A DNA stretch of 8,259 nt from an uncultured Treponema sp. (GCA_946403565.1 CAMJAJ010000040.1:1-8259), one strand, 5' to 3'. Positions 1 to 6,722 are shown, counted from the first letter of the stretch. Translations and numbers: made by a program. Notes: a model not told the origin generated them from the letters alone.

Positions 1-27
1 GCCAGCGAAGCTTCAAGGCCCGCGGAC

Positions 28-65
28 AAAAAAAACAGCTTTCAGTTACCACTCTGAAAGCTGTT
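28..65 (-). terminator. Rho-independent terminator, leftward
   Basis: A perfect 12-bp inverted repeat (AACAGCTTTCAG at 34-45 pairs with 54-65) with an 8-base loop is followed, on the minus strand, by an uninterrupted run of eight T (plus-strand A at 28-35). This is the textbook arrangement for intrinsic termination of a leftward transcript. There is no T run on the plus-strand side, so it is not bidirectional. It could end an htrA read-through transcript or a short RNA made from the 66-160 interval. Confidence 0.8.
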
Positions 66-226
66 CTTCAAGGAGTTTCTCAGGACGGAAGAGCTGCTCT
101 TTCTCTTGCCTTACACTAAACAAACCTCCGGCCCAGGGCATGGTTACAGGATTCCTGCAAAAATTTCACTTTTTTCGCGATTTTTTTCCAAAATCCCAGG
201 GATGAAGGTGCCCCGTCCTTTTTTGC

Positions 227-260
227 CAGTTCCAAAAGCCCGGCTGGGCTTTTGAAACTG
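227..260 (-). terminator. Hairpin terminator after htrA
   Basis: A 15-base inverted repeat (227-241 with 246-260, 4-base loop) begins 3 bases after the htrA stop codon. Position 232/255 is a G-U wobble on the leftward RNA but a C-A mismatch on the other strand, which favours function for the leftward transcript. The stem includes an AAAA/TTTT segment next to its GCCC/GGGC tip, but no separate T run follows, so termination may be partial. The stronger terminator at 28-65 may act as back-up. Confidence 0.55.
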
Positions 261-263
261 CCT

Positions 264-1769
264 CTATTTATTCAGCTTGTACTTTCCGGTGCTTATCGTA
301 TGCCCGTCGTTGTAGACATCGAACCAGATGGTCGAATTCCGGCTGGTGTCCAACGCCTCGTAGAACTCCTGCGTGGACGTAACCTTCTTGTCGTTGACGG
401 CAGTGATTATGTCCCCGTTCTGAAGCCTCAGAGCGGCAGCGGGCGATTTCTCCTGGATGTTGGAGATGATGACGCCCTTCACGTTCTTGTCCAGCTTGAG
501 CTTCTTCCTGTTCTCCTCCGTCAGGGGGGCGGCGATGAAGCCCGGCCAAAGCTTGCTGTTGTCCGAGGCTATGTCCTGGCTGCGCTCGTCAATCTTGATG
601 GAAAGCTCCACCCTGCTCTTGCCGCGCAGGACGGTGAACCTGGCGGTCTCACCCGCCCTCAGGCTACCGACATCGCGCACCAGCTGATCAGTCCCCTTCA
701 CCTCCTTGCCGTTGAGGGAGATGATGTAGTCTCCGGCCTGCATTCCGCCCTTCATAGCCGGGCTGTCCATGAAAATCTCCGCCACGAACGAGCCGTTCTG
801 GCTGACCGGAATGCCGAGGTCCTTCTTGTATTCGTCAGTCGTCCCCACCAGGCTCACGCCGAGCCAACCGTAGGAGACCTTGCCCTTGGAGATGAACTGG
901 TCTATCGCGGTCTTGATGTTGTTGATCGGGATGGAGAAGCCCAGGCCCTGGCTGCCACCGGAGGAGGATGCAATCCAGGTGTTGATTCCGATGACCTCGC
1001 CGTAGATGTTCACGAGCGGACCGCCGGAGTTGCCCTGGTTGATGGAGGCATCCGTCTGGATAAAGTCGCTGATGGAACCAATCTGGGTCCCGCTCCTGCC
1101 CGTCGCGCTGACGATGCCCTGCGTGACGGAGGCAAAGTAGCCGAGGGGGCTTCCCAAGGCAAGGACGATGTCTCCCTGCTGCACGGAATCGCTGTCGCCA
1201 AGGCTCGCGATGGCAATGTCGCTGTCGGCCGTCTCAAACGAAACGAGCGCTATGTCCATCCGCTCGTCTGCACCGACGAGCTTTCCGTCAAACTCGCGGT
1301 CGTCATTCAGCTTTATCTTGATTGTGGTCGCGTTTCCCGCCACATGGTTGTTCGTAAGGACATAGACCGTCTTTCCTGACTTGCGCACGATGACGCCCGA
1401 ACCGAGTGCGGCCTGCTCCATCTCCTGGGGCTCCGAGTTTCCGCCGAACGGCCATCCGTCGCCAAAGAAGTCCTTGAAGGGGTTCTGGAAGCCGGGAACC
1501 TGGGTCTTTTCGGTCACGTCAACCTCAACCACCGCCGGGAGGACGTTCTCGCTGACCGAACGGAACACGTCCTGCAGCGACTTGACGACCTCAAGCGAGC
1601 TGCTCGAGAGGGCCGTCGAGGACCGCTTGCCGTTGCTCTTGCTCTCGGCGAACGCCACGTTTGCCGAACCATTGTTCGCCTTGCATGAAAAGGCGAGGAT
1701 GGCGAAGGAAAGCGCCGCCACCGACAGCGTTCCCAGGATCTTTACCGGAAGATTGGAAATTCTTTTCAT
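264..1769 (-). CDS. htrA: HtrA/DegP-type serine protease with two PDZ domains
   Basis: This 501-residue protein has the S1C protease layout: an N-terminal export signal, a trypsin-like domain and two PDZ domains. The catalytic triad is visible as H142 (in TNNHV), D172 (in RMDIALV) and S248 (in GNSGGP). The PDZ domains lie at roughly 295-395 and 405-495. Family members degrade or refold damaged envelope proteins outside the cytoplasm. The N-terminus (MKR, then a hydrophobic stretch 8-28) ends in LAFSC, so C29 may be lipidated under the looser spirochaetal lipobox; cleavage after AFA near residue 41 is the alternative. An in-frame ATG 15 codons upstream is rejected as start because a good GGAGG sits 7 bases before this ATG and the extra codons read through that Shine-Dalgarno. 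A serine- and glycine-rich linker, common in the family, precedes the protease domain. Length and motifs look intact. Confidence 0.95.
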   Translation of the reverse strand: MKRISNLPVKILGTLSVAALSFAILAFSCKANNGSANVAFAESKSNGKRSSTALSSSSLEVVKSLQDVFRSVSENVLPAVVEVDVTEKTQVPGFQNPFKDFFGDGWPFGGNSEPQEMEQAALGSGVIVRKSGKTVYVLTNNHVAGNATTIKIKLNDDREFDGKLVGADERMDIALVSFETADSDIAIASLGDSDSVQQGDIVLALGSPLGYFASVTQGIVSATGRSGTQIGSISDFIQTDASINQGNSGGPLVNIYGEVIGINTWIASSSGGSQGLGFSIPINNIKTAIDQFISKGKVSYGWLGVSLVGTTDEYKKDLGIPVSQNGSFVAEIFMDSPAMKGGMQAGDYIISLNGKEVKGTDQLVRDVGSLRAGETARFTVLRGKSRVELSIKIDERSQDIASDNSKLWPGFIAAPLTEENRKKLKLDKNVKGVIISNIQEKSPAAALRLQNGDIITAVNDKKVTSTQEFYEALDTSRNSTIWFDVYNDGHTISTGKYKLNK

Positions 1770-1776
1770 CAAAAAG

Positions 1777-1781
1777 CCTCC
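1777..1781 (-). promoter_or_regulatory. Shine-Dalgarno of htrA
   Basis: On the minus strand GGAGG lies 7 bases before the ATG at 1767-1769. It fixes the start of htrA over the in-frame upstream ATG at 1812-1814, whose coding stretch would overlap this site. Confidence 0.8.
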
Positions 1782-1824
1782 ATAATAGTGCTCATATAGC
1801 AACGCCTGCTTCAAAGCGAATCGA

Positions 1825-1854
1825 ATTTTAAAACAGGCTCATTTCGTTACTCAA
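1825..1854 (-). promoter_or_regulatory. Candidate sigma-70 promoter of htrA
   Basis: On the minus strand TTGAGT (1849-1854) and TAAAAT (1825-1830) are separated by 18 bases, matching 4/6 and 5/6 of the consensus. A start near 1818 would give a leader of about 50 bases ending in the GGAGG site. A weaker alternative -10, TATATG preceded by TGC, lies closer to the gene and has no good -35. Confidence 0.45.
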
Positions 1855-2046
1855 GAATATAATGCCAAATCTGCCGTTTGTGTTACAGATATTTTAAGAA
1901 AATCCTGTTAGCGGAGGCGGTCACAGGGGGGACGGACGCGGAATTCCCTGCGGGCACAATGATACCGAGCTCCCGGAGTCCCCCGCCCCTTACGGCCCCA
2001 AAATCAGCTGACCAGCTGCAAAACAGTTTCAAAAATCCAGATGCCC

Positions 2047-2075
2047 TTTTGCCAGCAGCCTTTTCGTGCTATAAT
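2047..2075 (+). promoter_or_regulatory. Extended -10 promoter directly before the hydrolase ATG
   Basis: A perfect extended -10 (TGC then TATAAT, 2070-2075) lies only 6 bases before the ATG at 2082. Upstream, TTTTGC at 2047-2052 (17-base spacing) or TTGCCA at 2049-2054 (15-base spacing) can serve as -35. Transcription would start at or within a base or two of the ATG, giving a leaderless mRNA. A second TATAAT on the plus strand at 1858-1863 could give a longer transcript but has no recognisable -35. Confidence 0.6.
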
Positions 2076-2081
2076 GGGGGC

Positions 2082-2990
2082 ATGAGTTATGAATGCAAAG
2101 AGCTGACGATGAGCGACGGCAACGTGAACTGCTTCCACTGCTGGCTGCCCGATGGAGAGGTACAGAGCCTCGTCCTTTTGAGCCACGGAATGACCGAATA
2201 CGCCTTCCGCTACGCCCATTTCGGCGAATTCCTGAACGGAAAGGGCGTGGCCCTGTTCGCCGAGGACCACCGGGGCCACGGCAAGACCGCCGAGCGGGCA
2301 GAAAAGGAGGGGACGGGCTGCTTCGGCTACCTGGCCGACCGGAACGGCTTTTTCCGCGTGGTGGACGACATCATGGAGGAGGCCACGATGCTGCGCTCCC
2401 AGTATCCAGGAAAGAAGCTTTTCCTGTTCGGACACAGCTTCGGGTCCTTCATCGCCCAGGGATTCATCGAACAGTACGGGACACTGGTGGACGGTTGCAT
2501 ACTCTGCGGTACGGCGGGTCCCAGGCTGGTGGTGTACCCCGGCCTGCTCCTCGTGAAGCTCATCACTGCCTTCTCCGGCGCGAAAAACATCTCGCCACTC
2601 ATCGGCGCGCTCACGATGGGGAACTTTGGTGACGACTGGCTGAGCCGCGACAAAGAGCTCCTGTCCAAATACGCAAACGACCCCTGGTGCACGTTCAGGT
2701 GCAGGAACGGCTTCTACGTGGACATGCTTTCCGGCCTCTGCGCCATACACCGGAAGAAAAACCTTTCCGCCATCCCCAAGGCCCTGCCCCTCCTCCTGAT
2801 TGCAGGCACCGGCGACCCCGTCGGTGACTATGGAAAGAGCGTCCAGGACCTGTACGACTGCTACCGGAAGCTTTCCCTCTCCGACAGCTCCATCAAACTC
2901 TACGAAGGGGCCAAGCACGAGCTTCTGAACGAAACCAACAAGGCCGAAGTGATGAACGACATGTATGAATGGATGAAAGGGCGTGTATAA
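2082..2990 (+). CDS. Alpha/beta hydrolase, monoacylglycerol lipase/lysophospholipase type
   Basis: This 302-residue cytoplasmic protein has the alpha/beta-hydrolase motifs in order: an oxyanion-region SHGMTEY at 34-40, EDHRGHG at 61-67, the nucleophile elbow GHSFG with S119, the acid D245 in AGTGDPVG, and the base H279 in EGAKHEL. Together with the size, this matches the Hydrolase_4 (monoglyceride lipase/lysophospholipase-like) group, which cleaves acyl esters of glycerolipids; the true substrate cannot be read from sequence. No signal peptide is present. The frame is open for another 68 codons upstream to an ATG at 1878, but those residues are proline- and alanine-rich without conserved character, and a strong extended -10 lies just before the chosen ATG, so MSYECKEL is preferred. 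No Shine-Dalgarno precedes it. It stands alone, divergent from htrA and convergent with the P83/100 gene. Confidence 0.88.
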   Translation: MSYECKELTMSDGNVNCFHCWLPDGEVQSLVLLSHGMTEYAFRYAHFGEFLNGKGVALFAEDHRGHGKTAERAEKEGTGCFGYLADRNGFFRVVDDIMEEATMLRSQYPGKKLFLFGHSFGSFIAQGFIEQYGTLVDGCILCGTAGPRLVVYPGLLLVKLITAFSGAKNISPLIGALTMGNFGDDWLSRDKELLSKYANDPWCTFRCRNGFYVDMLSGLCAIHRKKNLSAIPKALPLLLIAGTGDPVGDYGKSVQDLYDCYRKLSLSDSSIKLYEGAKHELLNETNKAEVMNDMYEWMKGRV

Positions 2991-3108
2991 GACGGTCGGT
3001 ATTTGATACATTATGGAAGAAAAACGTATGGAGCGGGGAAATCAAGGCGGCTCCAACTAGCGGGCATCTGCTTATGTGCCTGTCAGCCTGCATCTTCTTA
3101 AATTTGAG

Positions 3109-3170
3109 GCTTTCCCCGGGCGATGCCGGGGGAAGCGCTTCCAGGTAGAGAGGGTGTCTTTCCCCTCTAC
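3109..3170. repeat. Cluster of GC-rich hairpins between convergent genes
   Basis: Three overlapping or adjacent inverted repeats are visible. An 11-bp stem lies at 3109-3119/3126-3136 (6-base loop, one G-U pair on the plus-strand RNA). A perfect 12-base palindrome GGAAGCGCTTCC lies at 3131-3142, mutually exclusive with the first. A stem GTAGAG/CTCTAC lies at 3145-3150/3165-3170, extended by GGG/CCC across a one-base bulge. None has a T run after it, so these are not canonical intrinsic terminators, although their place between two converging genes suggests a role in ending or blocking transcription. Confidence 0.5.
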
Positions 3171-3173
3171 CCA

Positions 3174-3231
3174 GGGGGCTACGGGGCCCGCCCCGTAAAA
3201 CGGGGGACTACGGGCCTGAGCCCCGTAAAAC
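3174..3231. repeat. Tandem pair of REP-like hairpin repeats
   Basis: Two imperfect copies of a ~29-bp unit lie head to tail: 3174-3201 and 3202-3231. Both begin with GGGGG and CTACGGG and end with GCCCCGTAAAAC. Each can fold on its own through ACGGG/CCCGT arms (7 bp in copy 1, about 6 bp in copy 2), and the junction gives a competing hairpin CCCCGT-AAA-ACGGGG at 3191-3205. The second copy shares its last base with the stop codon of the P83/100 gene. The form recalls dispersed extragenic palindromes; no other copy is seen in this window. Confidence 0.6.
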
Positions 3232-5099
3232 TAGAAGCTGCTGTCCAAGTTCCGGTTGTCAAGCAAGACGATGTTACCGCTCGCCGCCACAACGACCACG
3301 CCCTTCTCGGAAATCACGATGGGGGTGTTGGACTCCACGGCCACAGGGCTCTTCACCTGGAGCTGCAGGGACTTGTTGTACTTGGCGACCACATAGCTTG
3401 AGCCGTCCTTGATGACGCAGTAGTAGCCGCCCCTGCCATCCGTCGCAAGGACACTGTCGTTGGCAACGAATTCGTTGCTCTCCTTCTGAATCTCCATGTT
3501 CATGGAGTCCAGCAGACAAAGCTTGACCGCGTTGTTCGTGCTGGAGCTTCCGTCACCGCAGATTGCCACGTAGTACACGCTCGCCGTCTGCACGGAGGAC
3601 CCCTTCTCGTCATCTATCTCCGGGTTGTCCACGGCAAGAATCGTCCGCTCGTGGACGACGTTGACGGGCGACACCTTCAGGGTGCTTCCGTCGGCCATGC
3701 TCACCTTGACCATCTGGCTCAGATCCTTGACCTCGTTGACGACCTTGAGTCCGATTATCGCGTTGCCCTCGTCAAGCGCGAGCGCCTCCTCCAGGAGGGC
3801 CTGCTTGTCCTTGGCTATCTCGGTGCGCTCGGTCTGGGCCTCGGACTCCTTCTTGTCGGCAAAATCCTGGTGCTCCTTGGCCTCCGCCTCCGCGGCGTCA
3901 ACCTTCTCCTTCTGGGCAGCAGCGGCCTCGGCCTCGGCCTGAGCCTTCTTGGCAGCCTCATCAGCGGCCTTCTGCGCCGCTAAAGCATCCTGCTCGGCCT
4001 TCTTCCGGTCCTGCTCAGCCTTCCTGGCATCCTCCTCAGCCTTCTTCCGGTCCTGCTCGGCCTTCTTGGCATCCTCCTCAGCCTTCTTCGCGGCAGCCTG
4101 GGCCGCAGCGTCGTCAGGATTCTCGCCGGCCTTCTTCTTGGCCTCCTCAGCCTTCTTCTTGGCATCGTCAGCCTGCTTCTTGGCATCGTCGGCCTGCTTC
4201 TTGGCGTCGTCAGCCTTCTTCTGGGCGTCCTGGGCAGTGCTGTCCGCCTTGCCCGCGTCCTTGGAGGCCTTGTCGGCGGCCTGCTCGGCCTCGCGCCTGG
4301 CCTTCTCCTGCTCGGCAAGCCGCTGCTTCTCCTTGTCGGCCTTGTCCTGGGCCTCAGCAGCCTTGTCGGCGGCCTGCTCGGCCTCGCGCTCCTTTATGTC
4401 CACCATGTCCTGGCGGGCATCGATTCCCCTGTCGTCCTCCTCCCGCATGTTGTCCACGACGTTCCGGTCGCTGATGACGGAGGTGTCCACGGTAGAAAGC
4501 CCGCCCTGCAGGTCACGGAGCGGAATCACGATCTGCGTGTTGCCCGGCCAGTCGCTCCACTTGGTGGAAAGGCCGCACTTCTCCTTGGTCAGGTGCTTGG
4601 TGACGACCTTCTTGTAGCGGTCCTGGAAGACATCGAGCTTCTGCCGGTACACGGCGTTATAGACGGTCACGAAAGTCGCGATGGTGTTCGCGTCCTTGCT
4701 GCTGTAGCCGTAGGCGGAGGACAGGTAGCCGGCGATGATGCGACGGAGGTTCCTGATATGGTCAACGGTCGCGTTCGGGTTGATTATGAGGATGTCAGCG
4801 TCGAACTTCCCGGTCTCGCTCTCGTCAACGGCGTGTATAATAGAATATTTTCCGTTCAGATTGAAGGAGCCTTCCTTGCTCACGCTCCTGGATACCTGCC
4901 GTCCAAGGCCGCGTCCAATCTCGGTGATGGCGTCGGCCGTCTCTATGACCGTATGGGGGCCGGTGTAGTTCTCAAACTGTATCGTGCCCACGTCTCCGGT
5001 GACGCGGATCTCGTCCTCGTCAACCCCAAGGGCTGCCGCAGAAACCATCGCCGCAAGACTGAGGGCGGCCACGGCAATTGCGAACCTACTGATCTTCAT
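3231..5099 (-). CDS. P83/100-family exported antigen with long coiled coil
   Basis: This 622-residue protein has a signal peptide (MKISRF, hydrophobic 6-22, likely cleaved after VSA near residue 21). The conserved N-terminal domain covers about 28-225, including stretches such as ADILIINPNATVDHIRNL and FVTVYNAVYRQKLD typical of the spirochaetal P83/100 antigens (Borrelia p83/100, Treponema homologues). A coiled-coil region at about 235-440 is made almost wholly of Ala, Lys, Glu, Asp, Gln and Arg, with internal repeats. A globular C-terminal domain at about 445-622 is rich in beta-strand-like segments. The molecular role of this family is not established; it is an envelope-associated, immunogenic protein in other spirochaetes. 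Cysteines are few. The start is set by AGGAGGA just before the ATG. Its length depends on the repeat region, which is likely to vary between strains. It points left, divergent from the kinase cluster. Confidence 0.9.
   Translation of the reverse strand: MKISRFAIAVAALSLAAMVSAAALGVDEDEIRVTGDVGTIQFENYTGPHTVIETADAITEIGRGLGRQVSRSVSKEGSFNLNGKYSIIHAVDESETGKFDADILIINPNATVDHIRNLRRIIAGYLSSAYGYSSKDANTIATFVTVYNAVYRQKLDVFQDRYKKVVTKHLTKEKCGLSTKWSDWPGNTQIVIPLRDLQGGLSTVDTSVISDRNVVDNMREEDDRGIDARQDMVDIKEREAEQAADKAAEAQDKADKEKQRLAEQEKARREAEQAADKASKDAGKADSTAQDAQKKADDAKKQADDAKKQADDAKKKAEEAKKKAGENPDDAAAQAAAKKAEEDAKKAEQDRKKAEEDARKAEQDRKKAEQDALAAQKAADEAAKKAQAEAEAAAAQKEKVDAAEAEAKEHQDFADKKESEAQTERTEIAKDKQALLEEALALDEGNAIIGLKVVNEVKDLSQMVKVSMADGSTLKVSPVNVVHERTILAVDNPEIDDEKGSSVQTASVYYVAICGDGSSSTNNAVKLCLLDSMNMEIQKESNEFVANDSVLATDGRGGYYCVIKDGSSYVVAKYNKSLQLQVKSPVAVESNTPIVISEKGVVVVAASGNIVLLDNRNLDSSF
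4000..4083 (-). repeat. Two 42-bp in-frame tandem repeats in the P83/100 gene
   Basis: Copies at 4000-4041 and 4042-4083 differ at two bases and encode the 14-residue unit KKAEEDA(K/R)KAEQDR of the coiled coil, at residues 339-366. A partial further copy continues toward the protein's C-terminal side. The unit is a multiple of seven residues, so gain or loss of a copy would keep the heptad phase. Confidence 0.75.
4156..4218 (-). repeat. Three 21-bp in-frame tandem repeats in the P83/100 gene
   Basis: Near-identical 21-base copies at 4156-4176, 4177-4197 and 4198-4218 encode a seven-residue unit, ADDAKK(Q/K), repeated three times at about residues 294-316. Each copy is exactly one heptad, consistent with growth of the coiled coil by slippage or unequal recombination. 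Confidence 0.75.
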
Positions 5100-5102
5100 A
5101 TA

Positions 5103-5173
5103 TCCTCCTGTTTCCTGCCTGCACCGGGGACTGGCCCGGTACGGGAACTGAAGCTCGTAATAAACGCATTATA
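5103..5173 (-). promoter_or_regulatory. -10 box, leader hairpin and Shine-Dalgarno of the P83/100 gene
   Basis: On the minus strand a perfect TATAAT lies at 5168-5173; no convincing -35 is found, only an AT-rich stretch. The predicted leader of about 60 bases contains a perfect 6-bp hairpin ACCGGG/CCCGGT (5123-5128/5135-5140, 6-base loop) and ends with AGGAGGA (5103-5109). The GGAGG core is 4 bases from the ATG, a slightly short but workable spacing. Confidence 0.55.
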
Positions 5174-5493
5174 CTCCGTTTTTCCGAAAAAATGAAGGGG
5201 CAAAGGGATTTTTTCGTGGAAATCAGCTTCTATTGTATACGCTGGCAATTCCAGAGCCCCGCCAGAAGCTCCCCCTGCAACGTCGTCAGAGCATTTGGCC
5301 GCACGAAGCCCAGGCATCCGGTCACACGAAGCTCAAGCGTTTGGGTCCCTGACCAATGAGAAAATGTAGCCAGCGAATTCAAATAATAGCCAGAAAAATA
5401 GAAGAGGCCGCCTCAAAAGCCCAGCAGACGTTTGCAACTGGCTCACAGCTTCCTGGGCATACTGTCGCCCTGCCCCTCCCTCCCATGATATCC
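5174..5493. other. Non-coding divergent spacer between P83/100 and kinase genes
   Basis: About 320 bases separate the two divergent promoters. A frame in phase with the kinase is open from an ATG at 5356, but that ATG has no Shine-Dalgarno or promoter, and the implied residues look like translated intergenic DNA. A short direct repeat CACGAAGC(C/T)CA occurs twice near 5300-5335. No RNA gene, operator pair or mobile element is recognised. Confidence 0.5.
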
Positions 5494-5522
5494 TTGCCGA
5501 ATTCGACGGGAAGTGCTATAGT
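5494..5522 (+). promoter_or_regulatory. Promoter of the kinase gene, leaderless arrangement
   Basis: TTGCCG (5494-5499) and TATAGT (5517-5522, preceded by TGC as an extended -10) are spaced exactly 17 bases. The -10 ends 7 bases before the ATG at 5530, so the transcript should begin at or beside the start codon. The palindrome CGAATTCG (5498-5505) overlaps the -35 and spacer and is repeated in the same place in the FHA promoter. Confidence 0.7.
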
Positions 5523-5529
5523 GATACAT

Positions 5530-6627
5530 ATGGAAGATTCAACTGTACCGCACAATACGGAAGAGCCGATGCTGGAAGAGCCCATGCTGGAGATGGACGA
5601 TGCCCCGGTGGACCTGGACGCAACGCTGCTGAACATGAACACGAAACCTGGCCCCACGGCCGGGAAAAAGGCGGATGCGTCCGTGCCGGAGAAAATCGGC
5701 AGGTATCAGGTCATTTCGATGCTTACCTGGGGCAGCCAGAGCAAGGTCTACCTCGCCAACGACAACGTCCTGAAGCAGAAGGTCGCCATCAAGGAGCTCA
5801 TCATCGCCGACGAGCGCGCCCGCGAAAGCTTCAGGCAGGAGGCCAAGTTCCTGCGCGAGCTGAATTCGGCCAGGAACGTCATCAAGCTCTATGAATTCCT
5901 CCAGGAGGGAAAGAACGACTATATCGTCCGGGAATTCGTGGACGGAATGTCCCTTTCCAACCTCATACAGCGGCAGGGGAAGCTGCCGGTCCCCCTGGCC
6001 ATGTACATCTTCAGCCAGATATGCGCAGGGCTCAGCGATGCCCATGAAAAGGGCATAATCGTCAGGGACATCAAGCCCGGCAACGTCCTCATCTCTAAGG
6101 ACGGGGACGTGAAGCTCTCGGACTTCGGTATAGCCGTCACGGAGCAGGACCTGGCCTCCGGAAAGGCCGCCACGATCGGAACCCCCCGCTACATGTCACC
6201 GGAGCAGATGGACGGCGACGGCGAAGTGGACAAGCGGACCGACATCTACTCGATGGGCATCATGCTCTACGGGATGCTCTTCGCCGAATGGCCCTTCACC
6301 GGCAACTCCATCGAGGAGCTGATGGCCAAGGTCAAGCAGGGCGACTACGTCAAGCCGGTCGAACGCGACCCGACGGTCCCCGCCACCGTGAACGCCCTCA
6401 TCGTCAAGATGATGGCACGGAACAAGGAGGAACGCTTCAAGGACATCGGCGAGGTCGTCCACGAGGTAGACAGCTACCTGGCCCAGTTCAGCACGCGGAG
6501 CCAGAACCGCCTCAAGTCCGCGCTCAAGGCCTCCGCACGGAGCGAGGACAGCCTGGACTACCACAAGCTCACGCTCGAAGACGGCACGACCGTGGACCTG
6601 CACTCGCTGGGACAAGAGCCCGTCTGA
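5530..6627 (+). CDS. Soluble Hanks-type Ser/Thr protein kinase
   Basis: This 365-residue protein has a kinase domain at about 57-318. Visible elements are VAIK with ATP-binding K88, E104 of the alpha-C helix, the catalytic loop VRDIKPGN (D180, K182, N185), DFG at 198-200, the P+1 loop GTPRYMSPE (217-225) and the structural D238 in TDIYSMG. Two canonical features are altered: the glycine-rich loop reads LTWGSQSKV, with only one of three glycines, and HRD is VRD. Asp, Lys and Asn needed for catalysis are all present, so activity is expected. No membrane span or PASTA domain is seen, unlike PknB-type receptors, so it is cytoplasmic. An acidic N-terminus (1-35) contains a 5-residue duplication (EEPML twice) and DLDATLLN, a possible autophosphorylation and FHA-docking site; a charged tail follows the kinase domain. 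MEDSTV is chosen as start because the promoter ends 7 bases upstream; an ATG at 5356 would add 58 unremarkable residues. It probably works with the FHA protein and phosphatase downstream. Confidence 0.9.
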   Translation: MEDSTVPHNTEEPMLEEPMLEMDDAPVDLDATLLNMNTKPGPTAGKKADASVPEKIGRYQVISMLTWGSQSKVYLANDNVLKQKVAIKELIIADERARESFRQEAKFLRELNSARNVIKLYEFLQEGKNDYIVREFVDGMSLSNLIQRQGKLPVPLAMYIFSQICAGLSDAHEKGIIVRDIKPGNVLISKDGDVKLSDFGIAVTEQDLASGKAATIGTPRYMSPEQMDGDGEVDKRTDIYSMGIMLYGMLFAEWPFTGNSIEELMAKVKQGDYVKPVERDPTVPATVNALIVKMMARNKEERFKDIGEVVHEVDSYLAQFSTRSQNRLKSALKASARSEDSLDYHKLTLEDGTTVDLHSLGQEPV

Positions 6628-6722
6628 TGGCGCACGGGGCAGTCCGCCCCGATCGTCCGGCGTCCCTCTGGACCGGAAGACGTCCTGGGGGATGCCCGCA
6701 TAAAAAACTGATTTCCGCGCCC
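6628..6722 (+). other. Kinase-FHA spacer with GC-rich hairpins
   Basis: Shortly after the kinase stop, CGGGGC/GCCCCG (6635-6640/6646-6651) forms a perfect 6-bp stem with a 5-base loop, and TCCGG/CCGGA a little further on forms a second weak stem. No T run follows, so this is at best a weak terminator, and read-through into the FHA gene is likely. The kinase stop overlaps an ATG (TGATG at 6625-6629) that is in frame with the FHA gene and would add 44 residues, a less likely alternative start. Confidence 0.4.

Larger units (their letters stand above)
1..263. other. Intergenic region with two leftward terminators, no protein gene
   Basis: No convincing protein-coding frame is visible here. The region contains a leftward T-tailed terminator (28-65) and a second leftward hairpin just after the htrA stop (227-260). 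Between them is an AT-rich stretch (about 160-195) that contains a possible leftward promoter: TTGGAA at 186-191 and TGAAAT at 163-168, spaced 17 bases. A short inverted repeat, CAGGATTCCTG, lies at 147-157. The presence of a second full terminator after htrA has already been terminated suggests that something short is transcribed leftward from about 156, but no family of RNA is recognised. Confidence 0.5.

Noticed and set aside
252..1379. Long open frame antisense to htrA
   Set aside because: It lies opposite a gene with a complete protease triad and PDZ domains; the translated residues have no family features, as expected for GC-rich antisense shadow frames.
1927..1984. GGGGGAC/GTCCCCC inverted repeat in the htrA-hydrolase spacer, considered as a riboswitch or attenuator
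   Set aside because: The 44-base loop has no recognisable riboswitch core, and the likely hydrolase promoter lies downstream, so the element may not be transcribed.
1878..2081. N-terminal extension of the hydrolase from an ATG at 1878
   Set aside because: The extension lacks conserved character, precedes the first motif needlessly, and a perfect extended -10 sits immediately before the ATG at 2082.
2004..3011. 335-codon leftward open frame antisense to the hydrolase
   Set aside because: The hydrolase strand carries the full catalytic triad and a promoter; the opposite frame is a compositional shadow with no start signals.
3013..3060. 15-codon frame (MEEKRMERG...) after the hydrolase gene
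   Set aside because: It has no Shine-Dalgarno, only a poor -10-like sequence before it, and is too short to judge without comparative data.
4000..4220. Regular repeats considered as a CRISPR array
   Set aside because: The units are contiguous without unique spacers, are in frame and encode coiled-coil heptads.
3949..4617. Rightward open frame rich in Ser, Ala and Phe opposite the P83/100 coiled coil
   Set aside because: Its repetitive sequence simply mirrors the Ala/Lys/Glu repeats on the other strand and it has no Shine-Dalgarno or promoter.
5356..5529. N-terminal extension of the kinase from an ATG at 5356
   Set aside because: There is no Shine-Dalgarno or promoter there, the promoter at 5494-5522 lies inside it, and the residues look like translated intergenic DNA.
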